Part shown: positions 26,601 through 38,600 of the stretch, one piece after another
Numbering within the stretch: the stretch's first letter is position 1
Layout of the letters: every line of letters begins with the position of its first letter
DNA from: Orthonyx spaldingii
Taxonomy: Eukaryota > Chordata > Aves > Passeriformes > Orthonychidae
NCBI GenBank assembly: GCA_013397795.1
Contig: VZTJ01003854.1
Span: forward strand, 354,814 to 418,813
Direction of reading: 5' to 3'
Length of the DNA: 64,000 nucleotides
The notes under the pieces: model-generated
Told to the model about the DNA's origin: nothing
Seen by the model: the letters and a program-made list of their open reading frames with translations, nothing else
The model's database searches: none
Made by a program: the position numbers and the translations under genes

Positions 26601-29600
26601 AAATGGGTAAATTAGAAGGTTAAACAGAAAGCACAGTGTTATCTCTGGGTTTCTGCATGGGAATATGCTCAAGCAGGTGCCTCAGCCGTTGCTGGTCCCT
26701 GAACGTGCATTACATGGTCAGGGACAGTCCCTGTTGGCCTGAAAGGCACAGAGGATTTTATTTTTTTCTTCTTCCTGAGCAGTGTTTGGAGTGTATTGCA
26801 AGCAGAGCAATGCCCACAAGCCATGGAGTGAGGGGAGCTCCCAAGATGTTCTCGCTTAGAGCAAGAAACTGCTGTGAGATGAGCAGGGCCCTGAGGAGCA
26901 AAGACCAAACACAGGCTGGAGGGGGTGTTACAGCAGCCAGATTGAGATCTGGCCTGCTGCTAATTTGGTAAATAGTTTAAATGATACGTTAGCAGCTCTG
27001 ATAAAGACAGTGTCTGGAAGGATTAGCATCATTGTCTTTTCAGCCCTGGGATACTGGTCTGGATCCCATTTTGTCATTTTGATGGGAAAAGCACAGTAAA
27101 ACATGATGTCAGTGATACTGCAGCTAGCAGGGAAGGCGTGTGGATGTCCTTGCATGACTGCATGGTGCTGCTCTGACTCAGCACTAGATACAGACCTGCT
27201 AAATATCCTTGGCTTCATTTTGTTCTGAAGGTTAAGCCCAAGACTGTCCCTTGAAACTGCTGGAGATGTTTCACTGGGGAAAGGACCAGTCAGGGAGATA
27301 GTCTTTGATTAAAGACATGAAAAAGGAGACAGAGGCCTTCAGTCTGGAGCTCAGTGATCCAGGAGCTCCAATGTGTGTGGCTTGGAGGCTGCTCAACTCC
27401 AGCTGAAGAGGAACAGCTGCCACGACTTTGTTTAAACTTAACCATAAATGTTTTTACCTGAAGTGGAGAAACTTGAAGTGTTGACACTGGTCAAAATAAT
27501 CTCCAAAAAAAAAAAAATCTAATATCAGTGTGTCAGTATTGTTTCCATTTTTTGGAACTTCTAAAAGGAGCTCTTTTTATCTGCTTTAATGCTTGATTGT
27601 TGTTGTTGTTGTTGTTTTTCCCAAAACAACTATAAAAGCAATAACACTTTGGTAAATCCCATTCTCTTGGGCATATATAATGTCAGGAGTAGTTTTGGTA
27701 AGGTAACTATTAAAGGCTTCTCAGAAAAGCTTTGGGAGTTTTGCTCATTTTTGAGTGAAACTTGTCAACTCTAAAAGCCGTGACATGTCTGAACTGAGGT
27801 TGGTGGCAGCCTTGTGAATTCTGTGCTGTCTCAGGCTTTAGAAAAGAGAGGGGTTGCCCTCTCCAGTTTGTCCTTGCTTCACTCAGGACACTGGGCTTGT
27901 TGAAGATGTGGCTGTGGCTGACCAATGGGCCAGGCTGAGAGATGCAGACAAGTGCCCCGTAGAGAAGCTCATGACTTGCAGTGGCACTGATGCCAACATC
28001 AGGCTGGGATGTTCTGGGTGGAAATCCTCTGCTCTCCATGCCATCGGAGCCATCCGTGCTCAGCTGCTGTTCACACCTGGATTATCAACAGTGGGATCCA
28101 AGCCAGGCACGGGCAGAAGGGATGGCTGTGAGCTCCCATGAGTTATGCCATGCCATTGCTAACTTACTTGGCTGCCTTGTATCCTCTCCCAAGGTGATAC
28201 CTGTGATTTATTGAAGGGTCTGACAGAATCAAACATTCTGTTCTGATGAGACCATTTCATACACAGGCACAGCCTGCTGACTGGCTTCATCAAAGCATTA
28301 TTTATGTTAGCAGCATTAGCTGAATAAATCTGCATGTCTGAGTTGGGTGAATTTTCTGTACTCCTCATCCATCAGAGTTTTTGCATGCCTGCCAAAAGAT
28401 GGGAAGCTCAATAAGAAGCTCAAGCACTGGCATATAAGTGTGACAGCCTGATTTTGGCTTCTGGCTGCAGTGCCAGTTGGGCTGTGGGGAGAGCAGATGT
28501 GTCTGTCTGGCTTGGGGGAGAACGTGATGCTGTGTGGCAGGGGGTGCTTTGCAGAGATGGTGGCAGAATAATTAATGCTCAAAAGTGAAAATAGAAGACA
28601 CTACTCTGGAAGGAGGGAATCATGTGACTGTTCAGGGGAGTGTTGGGCCTGATCTGTGCTTTGGAGTCTTCTCTGACATGGGGCATTTGGGTGGGAGCAT
28701 GACCTGCACTCTTCCTGCACAGTTTTAGAGTTGGCATAAATAATGTGTGTATCAGGTCAGTAGGAGCAGTTTTTTCCTCTTGGTTGGAAACAGCTTTCTC
28801 AGATTCTGATGGGGACATAACTGAGTGGTCCTTTGTGTGGGTGGAGGAGTGGGACCCTGCAGTAGATGCCACGGTCACACTGATGGAGGGAGCTCATGGT
28901 TTTTTTAAGGCTTACATGAGACTCTGCCAGGGTCATATGGGTTGGTAAAGGAAATATCTGACTCAGTATCTGGAATTAAAACTCAGTAAAAATAAAATTG
29001 AGGGGGCACACCAGCAATGGTAAGTTCCTGAATGATATTAAGATTAATTATACTTATATTGAGTTCAACTTGTAGCTAAAGAAATGTGTTAGAATGGCAT
29101 TAAATCATTGCATTAATATTAAGAGGCTAAATTTGTATCAACTCAAATCAAAATAGGGACTGGCATTTAACTGTGAGTGATAGGTAAAGAATTCACTGCA
29201 ACTGTTCAAATCAGTAACTTGCCAAGTACCCAATACTGAAATTGAATTGTCTTTTTACTCCTGGGCACAATGTAGGACTGGAAAGCTTTCTTGTGATCCT
29301 TTTCCTGCTGGCAAATATTTTACTCTGTCCTGTAGCAAAGAGAACAACATCCCCAAAGATTTTCTTCCATAAGCAGCAGTGCTTTGAGTCCCTAGTGAGA
29401 GAAATTCCAGAGGACTAACTCAAGCTGCATGCTGCAGCCTCCCAGGACTTGAGGTAGGACCCGGACTTCAGAGCTGTGCTGTTTAGTCCATAAAGGTGCA
29501 GTTATTTTTAGTCTGGGAAAACTCTTTTTTCCTTTGCATAAGCAATTTTTTAGGGATTTAGAATTGCTAAATCTAACGTTCCTACCCTGGAATACACAAC

Positions 29601-32600
29601 CCCAGAGATTTCTGCATTCTGCTCTCACTGTTTTCTGTAGGAAAATAATACTCTGTTGATAGCTTTTTATGTTCAATTTAACATTAAGAAAATTAATAAC
29701 TGCAAGTCATTCAGGAAGCTGCTAATTTAATTTTGAACTTATTTTTAAGCTTTCTTCCTGAATTTAGGCATTAGTAGAGATAGGCTAAAAAAGGCTTAGA
29801 TCATGTGTTGATTTACTCGAAGTATGAACCTTTAGAACCACCCTCCTTCTCTTCTATCTTCCCTTTCTCAGCCCAAGTGTCTAAGTGGGAGTGTTTAGCA
29901 CAGAGGCAGCTGCTGCTCAGTGCCACATGCTCTCGGAGCAATGATCAAAACACAGCTCCAAAGGTTCCTGACTTTTGCCCTCCTCGAGTCTCCTCAGTAA
30001 GCTGGGAACTTTAAAAATTGTAAATGTAAATTAAGGAGAAAAAGGTGTCATTTATTCTTATTTCTCCATGGAGGGGGAAGAAGCCTGTGCTGGAGGATGC
30101 CTGGCAGTGAGCTGAGCCACACTCCCATGCAGTTTGCCAGCACTGGGAATTGCTGTAGGAAGTGTAGATAAAAGTGGAGGTTTTTTCTGTACCAAACACC
30201 TCTATTTTGAGCAGTTTCTACATCCTTAGCAAACCCTGCCTGGGAGCAATGAATGCTTTCCTGGCTCAGCTGTCCACTTGCTGTCCTGTCCCAGTACTGC
30301 CCAGAACTGCTGGCTGAAAGAGCACAGGGCTAAAAACCTGTCAGTGCAGGTCGTGGTTCTTCAGGCAAGGCAGATATGAGCTGTGCCTGCAGGGCTTAAA
30401 CTCTTTTGTGGCCTCCCAAGTAACTTGGTGCAAGTAGTCGACACCTTGAAATATGTTTTCATTATATTTGCTCTGACATCTTCCAGGCAGGCAGTCCCAA
30501 AAGTGGGAGTTCATCAATTCACTTGTAGTTATTGGAAAAACAACTTTCGTGCTGGGAGGACTTGGTGTGAGAACTGTCTGCTGGTTTCATTAGATCTGAA
30601 ACAGAAAATACAGATGGCTTGTGCCCTCTCTAAATACCTACCCCAGCTTCAGCCCCCTTGTGTCAGTGACAGTGCTGCCATCTCTAATCCTCAACATCTT
30701 ATCTCTGACAGGTTGGTGGGACAAAGACAGGAGTCGTGCGCTACGTGGGAGAGACGGATTTTGCCAAAGGAGAGTGGTGTGGTGTGGAGCTGGATGAACC
30801 CCTGGGGAAGAATGATGGGGCGGTTGCTGGTACAAGGTACTGTGTGCTCTGAACCCCAGCCTGGGCCCTACACACCTCCTGGGGTGCCTGGGGGGCAAGT
30901 GCCATCCGACCTGGGAGGAGAGTTAGGGCTGTGCTTGGTTGGAGGTTGTGGGCTGGGAGGAAGAGTCTAATTTTGAATCTTTTAGGCTTTCGGATAGCCT
31001 TGCAGGGAGATCAATACAAAGCTCATCACTGGGGCATTTTAAAGCAGGATCAGATAACTTCTGTGAAGGAGGAACCTGAATGGCTTCAGGAAACAGGAGA
31101 AAGTAGGGAGAGAAGATAACTTGCAGTGGGATTTAATTTTTGTTAGAAATTGATTCTGTTGATTGTATTAGCTCTGCTTTCTACCACACATTCTGTTCAT
31201 AAACTTCCTTCTTGTGCTGTAAGTCACCCCGTCAGAACTACAGAAGACAAAGAATTTACTTTCTTTTCTCCTCAGCTTAATGTTTTATTCAGTTCTTTCT
31301 GGGAACAAATTTCCAGAGATCTGAAAGAACAATTGGTGGTTGTTTTCTGTCCTTGTACTAATTCTGTAGTGTGACAGGCGCCTGCTGATTGATCTTACCA
31401 CCTCTGACTCCATAGGCACCTCCACTCCCTTCTTTTCCAAAAAAGCCCTTGTTAGTACCTATAAAACTAGGCAGGGACATCTCACAGGTTTGCTGGGAAG
31501 CTCTTTCTGTTCATGTGGAATTTAGTTAAGGGAATGACCCAGGCCTTGGATCTTGAACTTGGGGGTGTTCAAATCTGAATTATACAGCAGCTCTTTGACC
31601 CTGCTTCAAATACAGGTGCAACTGATTCCTTGTCCTACACAAGTTCCTTAAGTGGGAAATACTGATGGGTTTTTGGAGCTTCTGAAGGCAGTCTGGCTTT
31701 AGAGGTGAGATCTATCTTCCACACAATTAACTAGGTTGGGAAAGACCTTTGAGATCATCAAGTCCAACCTATAACTTTGAAACTGAGGAGCTGAGAGTTC
31801 CTGCCTTGTTAGATCTCAAGTTCTGTAATAAACGTTTCTTGTGTTGGGTCAGCCTTGTTTTGTCCAGCAGCCATGTGCTTTCATTTAAATTAAGAGAAAA
31901 GCTGCCTTGTTCAATGTCAGGGCAAGAAAGCAGTAAATGATTGGCAGCAGATGGCTGAGTTTCAGCCTGTTCTCAAAATAAAAGAACCAGGATGGTAGAG
32001 AATAAATCATGGAGTGAATGCAAGTCCCTGCTTTATTTATCATACAGTTCAGACTATCTGGAAGATTAATCTTCAGTGTGCTCAGAAATGATTTATTGTC
32101 TCTGTGCATGTGGAAGGTGTGCATGTGGATATCTCAGTGCATGTGGAAAGGCAGATACGAGTGCCATGCTTTGCTGCCTCTCATCCTCATACCTCTGTTG
32201 CTGTGTTTTGAAAACCCAACTTTAGGAAGTCATCAGTCTTCTGAAACTGCTGGGTCTGGGCTGAGGCTGTTGTGGTGTGTGTCCTGTCTGCAAAGGCTTC
32301 TCCTTTGTTTCACACTGTTTAGAGCAAGGCTGCAGCATTGTCCCTGCTTGTCCTTTTGAGCCTTCATCCAGCCTTTTGATTTTTCATGTGCCCATTTCAA
32401 CAGCAGTGGTTTGGAGAAGCCGACACAGTAAAACCAACTCCCTTGGTGCATGTAGGCACCCCTCAGTCAGTCTTCCCTGTTTGCTGTGGCAGCGTGGAGT
32501 TCTTGAGGCTGCCCTGACCTTGTCCTGTCAGGATCAGCCTGGGCAGAGGATTCTGGAGTCATCCCCTGTTTTGGTGATGGTTGCCACCTAGTGAGCATCC

Positions 32601-35600
32601 CTGGCCTGGCCAGCGAGCCCAGCACTGCCTGCTGCAGCTGCAAAAGGAGAGTGGAGCCAAAACTGGAGCTCAAGACATTGGAAGCTGGTGGAAGCAGTAG
32701 GGGCAGCATGGAGCAAAGGACATGGTCACCACCTTTGCTGCCACAGGCAACTCCAGTGGAGTTGGTGGTGAATTGGCTGAAAATTTGTTGTGGGTCACTG
32801 ATTTTCCTTCAGGTTCAGGTGTGGATGTGCATCAAGAAAAGGCCAAAGGGCTGGGCTTTCCCAGCAGCTGTGGCTCTTTGGTGGAGGCTGCTTGCAGGCT
32901 GTGGATCAGTAGCAGTGGCCCAGGGGACAGGGTATCACTGTGGAGAGCCCCTCTGTACATCAGATGGTGCTGATTTGCACTGAGGTTTGCTGCATCTGCT
33001 CTCCTGTGTGCACAGCAGACTACAGAGGTGCTGGTTTGGTTTGGTGTCAATTCCACAAAGCCAAGCAAGTTCCGTGTGCTTATCTCTAGTAATTTAAATG
33101 TTACTTGCTTATTTTACTGTTCCCCCTTCTCTTTCTCTGCTCCAATGGGAGTCCTTCCTCACGGAACTGCCCAGACCTTTTACTTTTGCACAGTTTGTGA
33201 TATGTCAGCCTTGGACACTGAAGATTTTTCATCTGTTTCAACATCTCCTGTGCTGTTTCCCACATGCAGTTTGCCTTGCCATTACACCACCACTTTTCTT
33301 CCCTGTTTCCTGTCTGTAATGTGAGTACGGAGCTCCTCCACATTCAGTGAGAGCAGCTCTTGCTTTTCAAGTAGATTTTTTTACTGCCAAGTGTTTTGGA
33401 TGCAATTCCAGATTCTGAACTATTAATTGCAACCACTTTCAACCTGGACTGAAAGAAAATGGGCAGACATAGTGATGCAAGTTTGGGCTTGCTAAGAGCT
33501 GTCAGAGGCTTTTAAGGGAATTAACCTTTGGGATTGTTGTGCAGCCACGAGTACCTGTCTGTGCTTACACCAGGCAGAGCTGTGGAAGGGGCTGTTGGCC
33601 TGTGTGTGCCTACTGGAATTTGGGAAAATGATGCTGAGCAGGGCTTTGGCAGGTTTGCAAGAGGTCAGCCTATGGTATGGCTGGTTTTTCAAACCCAAGG
33701 GCCTGTGTTGACAGGAAGCCAAGGACGCTGAGAGATGAGGGATTGTTTAAATTTTGTTACAGAAAAAAAAATGGGTTTGAGCAGATGTTTGAAAATGAAT
33801 TTTATTCTCATCTGGCTGGAGATCAGGCTGTTCCCTGGCCTCCCAAGCACACAGGGGTCTGCCTGTGACACAGCTGTATGGCTGCCAACACTTAAAAATA
33901 AAAGAGAATTGGGGAAACAGCTGTTCACATCTGGAGAGAGGGAGAACTTGTGCTAGTAAAACTGGATTTGTGTAATTTAGTCATTAGAACCTTGTTTTTT
34001 ATGTTAACATAGAACAGATTGTTTTATGACCCAGTATTTAGTCTTATTCTTGCTGTGAAGCCTGTGAGAAAGCTCTTACAGGAGCTTCTTGTGTTGACTG
34101 CTCCCCTGAAACAAGGGGATACAATGCTGGAGGTGATCTGGTTTTTCTTGCTGCAGTGCAGCTGGCCAGCAGTAAATGAACCCTGGTTTATGCTGGTCAC
34201 CCAAGGCCCTGAAGGAGTTTCCAGGGTTTGACACTGAGTTTTGGCTCATTTTTATTCTGGAAGAGGGCTCTGGAGAGACACAATCATTGGTCTCACTGCA
34301 GTCGTAGAAGAGAGCTTGCAATGCAGTTATCTGATCCTCCCTTCTCCATGCTTGCATCTTTCCAAGTTTGTTTGCATAGGAAGCAGTTTCTCTGCCACCC
34401 AGAGGAGGTGGTACACACTGGAGTTTGCTGTAATGGTATTTTTAGCTTTAAAGGTTTGAGCTGCCATTTTCTGCAGTTTTGGTAGGAAAGATTTTTACCC
34501 TGTGGAACACTTATAGAGAGCTGTGTGATTCAGATCTTTTTGTTTGATGCAGAATCACAGGGTGGATCAGGTTGGAAGTGACCACAGTTGGTCATCTAGT
34601 CCAACCTTCCTGCTCAGGAAGGGCTATCCCAGAGCACATGGCATAGTATTGTGTCCAGAAGGTTCTGGAATATCCCCAGTGAGGGAGACTCCACACTTTC
34701 TCTGGGCAGCCTGTTCAGTGCCTGGTCACTGTACAGGGAAGTTGTTCTTCCTCATGTTTAGGTGGAACTTCCTGCCCTGGCCTCTTGTCTCATTGCTGAG
34801 CCCCACAGAGCAGAGCCTTGTCCATCTTCTGACATCTCCCTGCAGACACACTTGACTACATCACTGTCTTCAGAGCAGGGTGAAGAGCACACACAAGTTT
34901 TGGAAGGGTTGGTTGGTAAGGAAGAAGTGCCTGTGCTCTGGCTATGTTCATGTTCTGGGATATGTGCTCTCCAGGCTGCCAGATGTGTCTTTCCTGGCGT
35001 CTTATTAAAGTGCACAGCAATTAGTGCCTGGCAATTACCTCAGGTCTGCCTGCTAAAGCACCACAAATGCAAACATGGAGATTGCCAGTACTACAAGTAG
35101 GAAAGGAGAATAACCCAACTCCTTGTACACAGGAAGCAATGTCACAGCAGAGCACCCAGAGATGAGCTGTGGGGCTGGGGTTTTGTACTGCTTGACAGTG
35201 CCATTCTGCAAGGCTTGAGTGAGATGGATGCTCTGCCACGTGTCACTTGGTGCATCTCCTGTATTCCAGGTATTTTCAGTGCCCACCCAAGTTTGGCCTC
35301 TTTGCTCCCATCCACAAGGTGATCCGGATCGGGTTCCCATCAACCAGCCCTGCCAAGGCGAAGAAGAGCAAGAGGATGGCCATGGGAGTGTCAGCCCTGA
35401 CCCACAGCCCCAGCAGCTCCTCCATCAGCTCTGTCAGCTCAGTGGCCTCATCAGTGGGGGGCAGGCCCAGCCGCAGCGGGCTGGTGAGTAGCTCCTGCAT
35501 GGTCTCTGCAGCTTCAATCCACCTCTGTGAGCCAGCTTCACAAAGTGGGGTGGTTGGGGTTTTCTTCCAGTGCAGCTGCTCCTTCACCATTGATGAGGTG

Positions 35601-38600
35601 AGGGGAATGGAGGGTGGGAGGGCGTGTTACAATCCGGTTTTAAACCCAGAGGAGCAGAGAAAGCTAGGTCTCTGTGTATAAAACGGAAGGAACTGTGGAG
35701 GTTCAAAATATGCTCAAAAAACACGATTAAAACCAAACGAGGTTAGATGTTGGTGCCAAAAATTTGATATATTTTATTTAATAGTAACAGAGGCAAAGAG
35801 AAAGAAAGAGAAAAGAGAGAAAGAAAGAAAGAAATAGAAAAAGAGGTGTGCATGGGGGTGGGGGGATAGGGAGAGAGTGACAGGGTTAGATGGAAGCATA
35901 TCACCCTTCCAGGGGTCCCAATGATGTCTCATTGCTCCCCTCCATCCGGTGGTGAGGGTCCCCTGCTGCTGCCACCACGCCATGCCTATGAGTAGGAATT
36001 CAGTGGATTAATACACAGTTTGGGCCAGGTGGGAATGCCCACATGCTTCCCTTGCAGGGGGCCAGGTTTGACACTGTCCCTTGCAACACTTTGGATCCCT
36101 TGCATCACCCGCAGTGCTGTGGTGCAGGGTCTGGGGAGCCGGTGGGGGGGCCTCTGATGGGCCATGGCACCCCCTCTGCTGTGGATAAGCCTTTCCCTGG
36201 GGTGAAGGGGCCCCACAGCTGGGCTCTTCTGCACAGCAAAGCATGGGTGTTTCTCTGCCTCTCACCAGAGCTTTCACCACGCACCCAAAACCTTTCTTCC
36301 CCCTCCTCTTCGGTGTGAGGGTCAGTGCTGGCCTGGCAGCTGTGAGCTCGGGGGCTCTGGTCTCCACCCTGGAGGTGTCAGGCTTTGTGCTTTGTGAATG
36401 TCCCAGCCCTGAGTTGTTACTTTGTTTTATCTTCATCAGCGAGCAGTGCAGGGCCTCCTCAGAGCGTGGTAGCCTTTTCTGCAGCTTTTGTAACATGGTT
36501 CTTATTAAGCAAAGGTCATTTATGAAAATGTTTAAGTCATAAACTATAATATTTCAGTCTCTGACATGGTGTCACCCACTTCACAAATAGTCTCCTGTCA
36601 CGGACACAGGGGCTGTAATGAACACCAAGCAACTGTGACCATTGAACAGCCTGAACTGCAATTTGCAGTGGGATGAACCTCAGTTCTGCTGTCAAGACCA
36701 GGTTTATAAGGGATCCCTGCATGAAAAGGACACTGTTTCCAGTCTCACATGATCATGCTGCTGCCCTGACCAGCTGTGAAAGTCCTACTGTGACTGGCTT
36801 ACTGTGGAGGATGACAATGTCCTGGGTCACATGCCTGGGTTTTGGCAGGTGCTCAGGCAGGCAGAAAGCAGAGCAGGCAGTGATGTTATTAAAAGCTCTG
36901 GCTCTGCTGTGGTGTTGCTGCAGAACACCCGCAGCCCTCCTGGCTGGGGATGAGGATGCAGTGTCATTCCTGGGAGTGGATCAAATAACACCAGTGGTCT
37001 CCACTTGAGATCAGTCTCCCCAGCTGAGCTCACTTTTTGGGAGTTCATCAGTGCAGGTCATCAATAAAATATATTTAAGAAGGCAGATGATACAATGCAT
37101 GATAAGTTTTCCTGACCCTGGTCCCACCCCATGTTCTGTCCTTTGGGAAATGGTCCTTTCATTGCAGTGCAGAAGAGAAATTGAGGTTGTGAGCATTGTC
37201 CAGATGTTTCTCAGACTTAACCTCCCCTGTAGGGCCCAGAGCTGGAACTGCAGCTCTGTTCAGCTGAATGAGCTAATCATGATCATTAGGTGAGCAGCAC
37301 TCCAGATTTAACAGGGGTCTTCAACTATTCTAGACTGGAAAGGACACAGCTTTACCCCATCTCTTTTTAACTCTTTTCCCCAGCTGACAGAAACCTCTTC
37401 TCGATATGCCCGGAAAATCTCTGGCACCACAGCTCTCCAGGAGGCACTGAAAGAGAAGCAGCAGCACATTGAACAGCTGCTGGCAGAGCGTGACCTGGAG
37501 CGGGCAGAGGTTGCCAAAGCCACCAGCCACATCTGTGAGGTGGAGAAGGAGATTGCTATCATGAAGGCCCAACACGAGCAGGTAGGAGGCGATAGGGCTT
37601 TTTATCACTAGTTCTCAAATGTCTGAATATTTGATATCCCCTGAAAGTGTCACATCATAACGTTACCCCTGTGTGTGAAACCCGGGCTCTGAATTTCTGC
37701 CTTTTCTGTGGTGAGTTAAGCTGAGGCTCTTTCTCCACTCTCCCAGTGTCACATGTGCTGTCTCTGCCCCGAGCCAGGAGCGGCTGTGTCGGATGAGAGG
37801 CAGTAGATAGTTTGTGCCTGGTGGATCAATACATTTCAATGCTGAAATGCAAGTGGAAGGCAAATTTGTTCCTCTCAGCCACTGAATCTGCCTGTGGCTG
37901 TGACTGCATTGCAGTGATTTTGTGGTGCTGAGAACATCGGCTCTGTTCATATGCCACTGCTTTCCCACCAGAGAGGATGTTTTTATCACATTAATAAAGC
38001 CAGGAAATCTGGAAGGAAAACAGGCTGATTATATTAGGTTGGTGTTTGTTTGTTTTCTGCACAAGCATTTGTACAGAGGATATTTTATGTATTAAATGCT
38101 TAAAGAGAGTTGTGTTGGTCCTATTTGTCAGTATGTGGTTCTTCAACATCTGCTGTTGTCCTGAATTCCTTGCTCGTGCTTTTAAACCTGAGTGAGCTGC
38201 CTGGGAGCAGGGATGGCACTGTATGTTTGTGTGGTGGGTCACACCTGCCTGTCAGAAATGCAGGAGAAACTGGGAAATCAACTGCAAGCTGACATTCTCC
38301 TTGTGTATCATGTTTTCCAGTATTTATCAGTAACAAATGAATTAACAGAAGTCTGAAATGCCTCTCTTGCTTCATGACTGGGGCTGAATTGCACTGGTAA
38401 CCTCTGACCAGGTTTTCAGAACTTTTCAGGCTTCAAGTTCTTAACTCTAATCAGACTTGGATTCTCCAAAAGGTTCAGGTCAGAGAGGCACTGAAGCGTG
38501 GATCAAACTTACAGCTGCTGGAGACTGAGCAGTTTTTGTTGTCTTGATCCCTACATCCTAAGCTCTTTGGGAAATGTGCTCTTACCACAGCATCCTCTGA

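Larger units (their letters stand above)
20604..30711 (+). other. CLIP2: CLIP2 intron, 10.1 kb
   Basis: This is non-coding between two phase-matched exons. It holds a sense CR1 fragment (24953-25250), a cluster of GATA motifs with an 18-bp palindrome (25776-25855) and a short TTG repeat (about 27597-27616). Nothing else is recognised; the open frames of up to 166 residues show no homology or splice context. Confidence 0.9.
30837..35269 (+). other. CLIP2: CLIP2 intron, 4.4 kb
   Basis: Between the two exons of CAP-Gly 2 lie an antisense CR1 scrap (31731-31773), a cluster of three TGCATG motifs (32104-32147) and an antisense CR1 fragment (34551-34880). The remainder shows nothing recognisable. 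Confidence 0.9.
35484..37383 (+). other. CLIP2: CLIP2 intron, 1.9 kb
   Basis: About half is occupied by an LTR-like element starting about 140 bp after the splice donor. The rest (about 36500-37383) has no recognisable feature besides a pyrimidine-rich acceptor. Confidence 0.9.

Noticed and set aside
26401..26610. Pyrimidine-rich tract plus cacag that looks like a splice acceptor with an open frame
   Set aside because: The flanking exons already join in the correct phase, and the frame shows no CLIP or other homology.
30383..30970. 195-residue plus-strand frame overlapping the CAP-Gly 2 exon
   Set aside because: It is in a different frame from the conserved VGGTKTGVVRYVGETD coding sequence.
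36008..36496. 162-residue minus-strand frame
   Set aside because: It lies inside the LTR-like element, has biased composition and no gag, pol or env motif.
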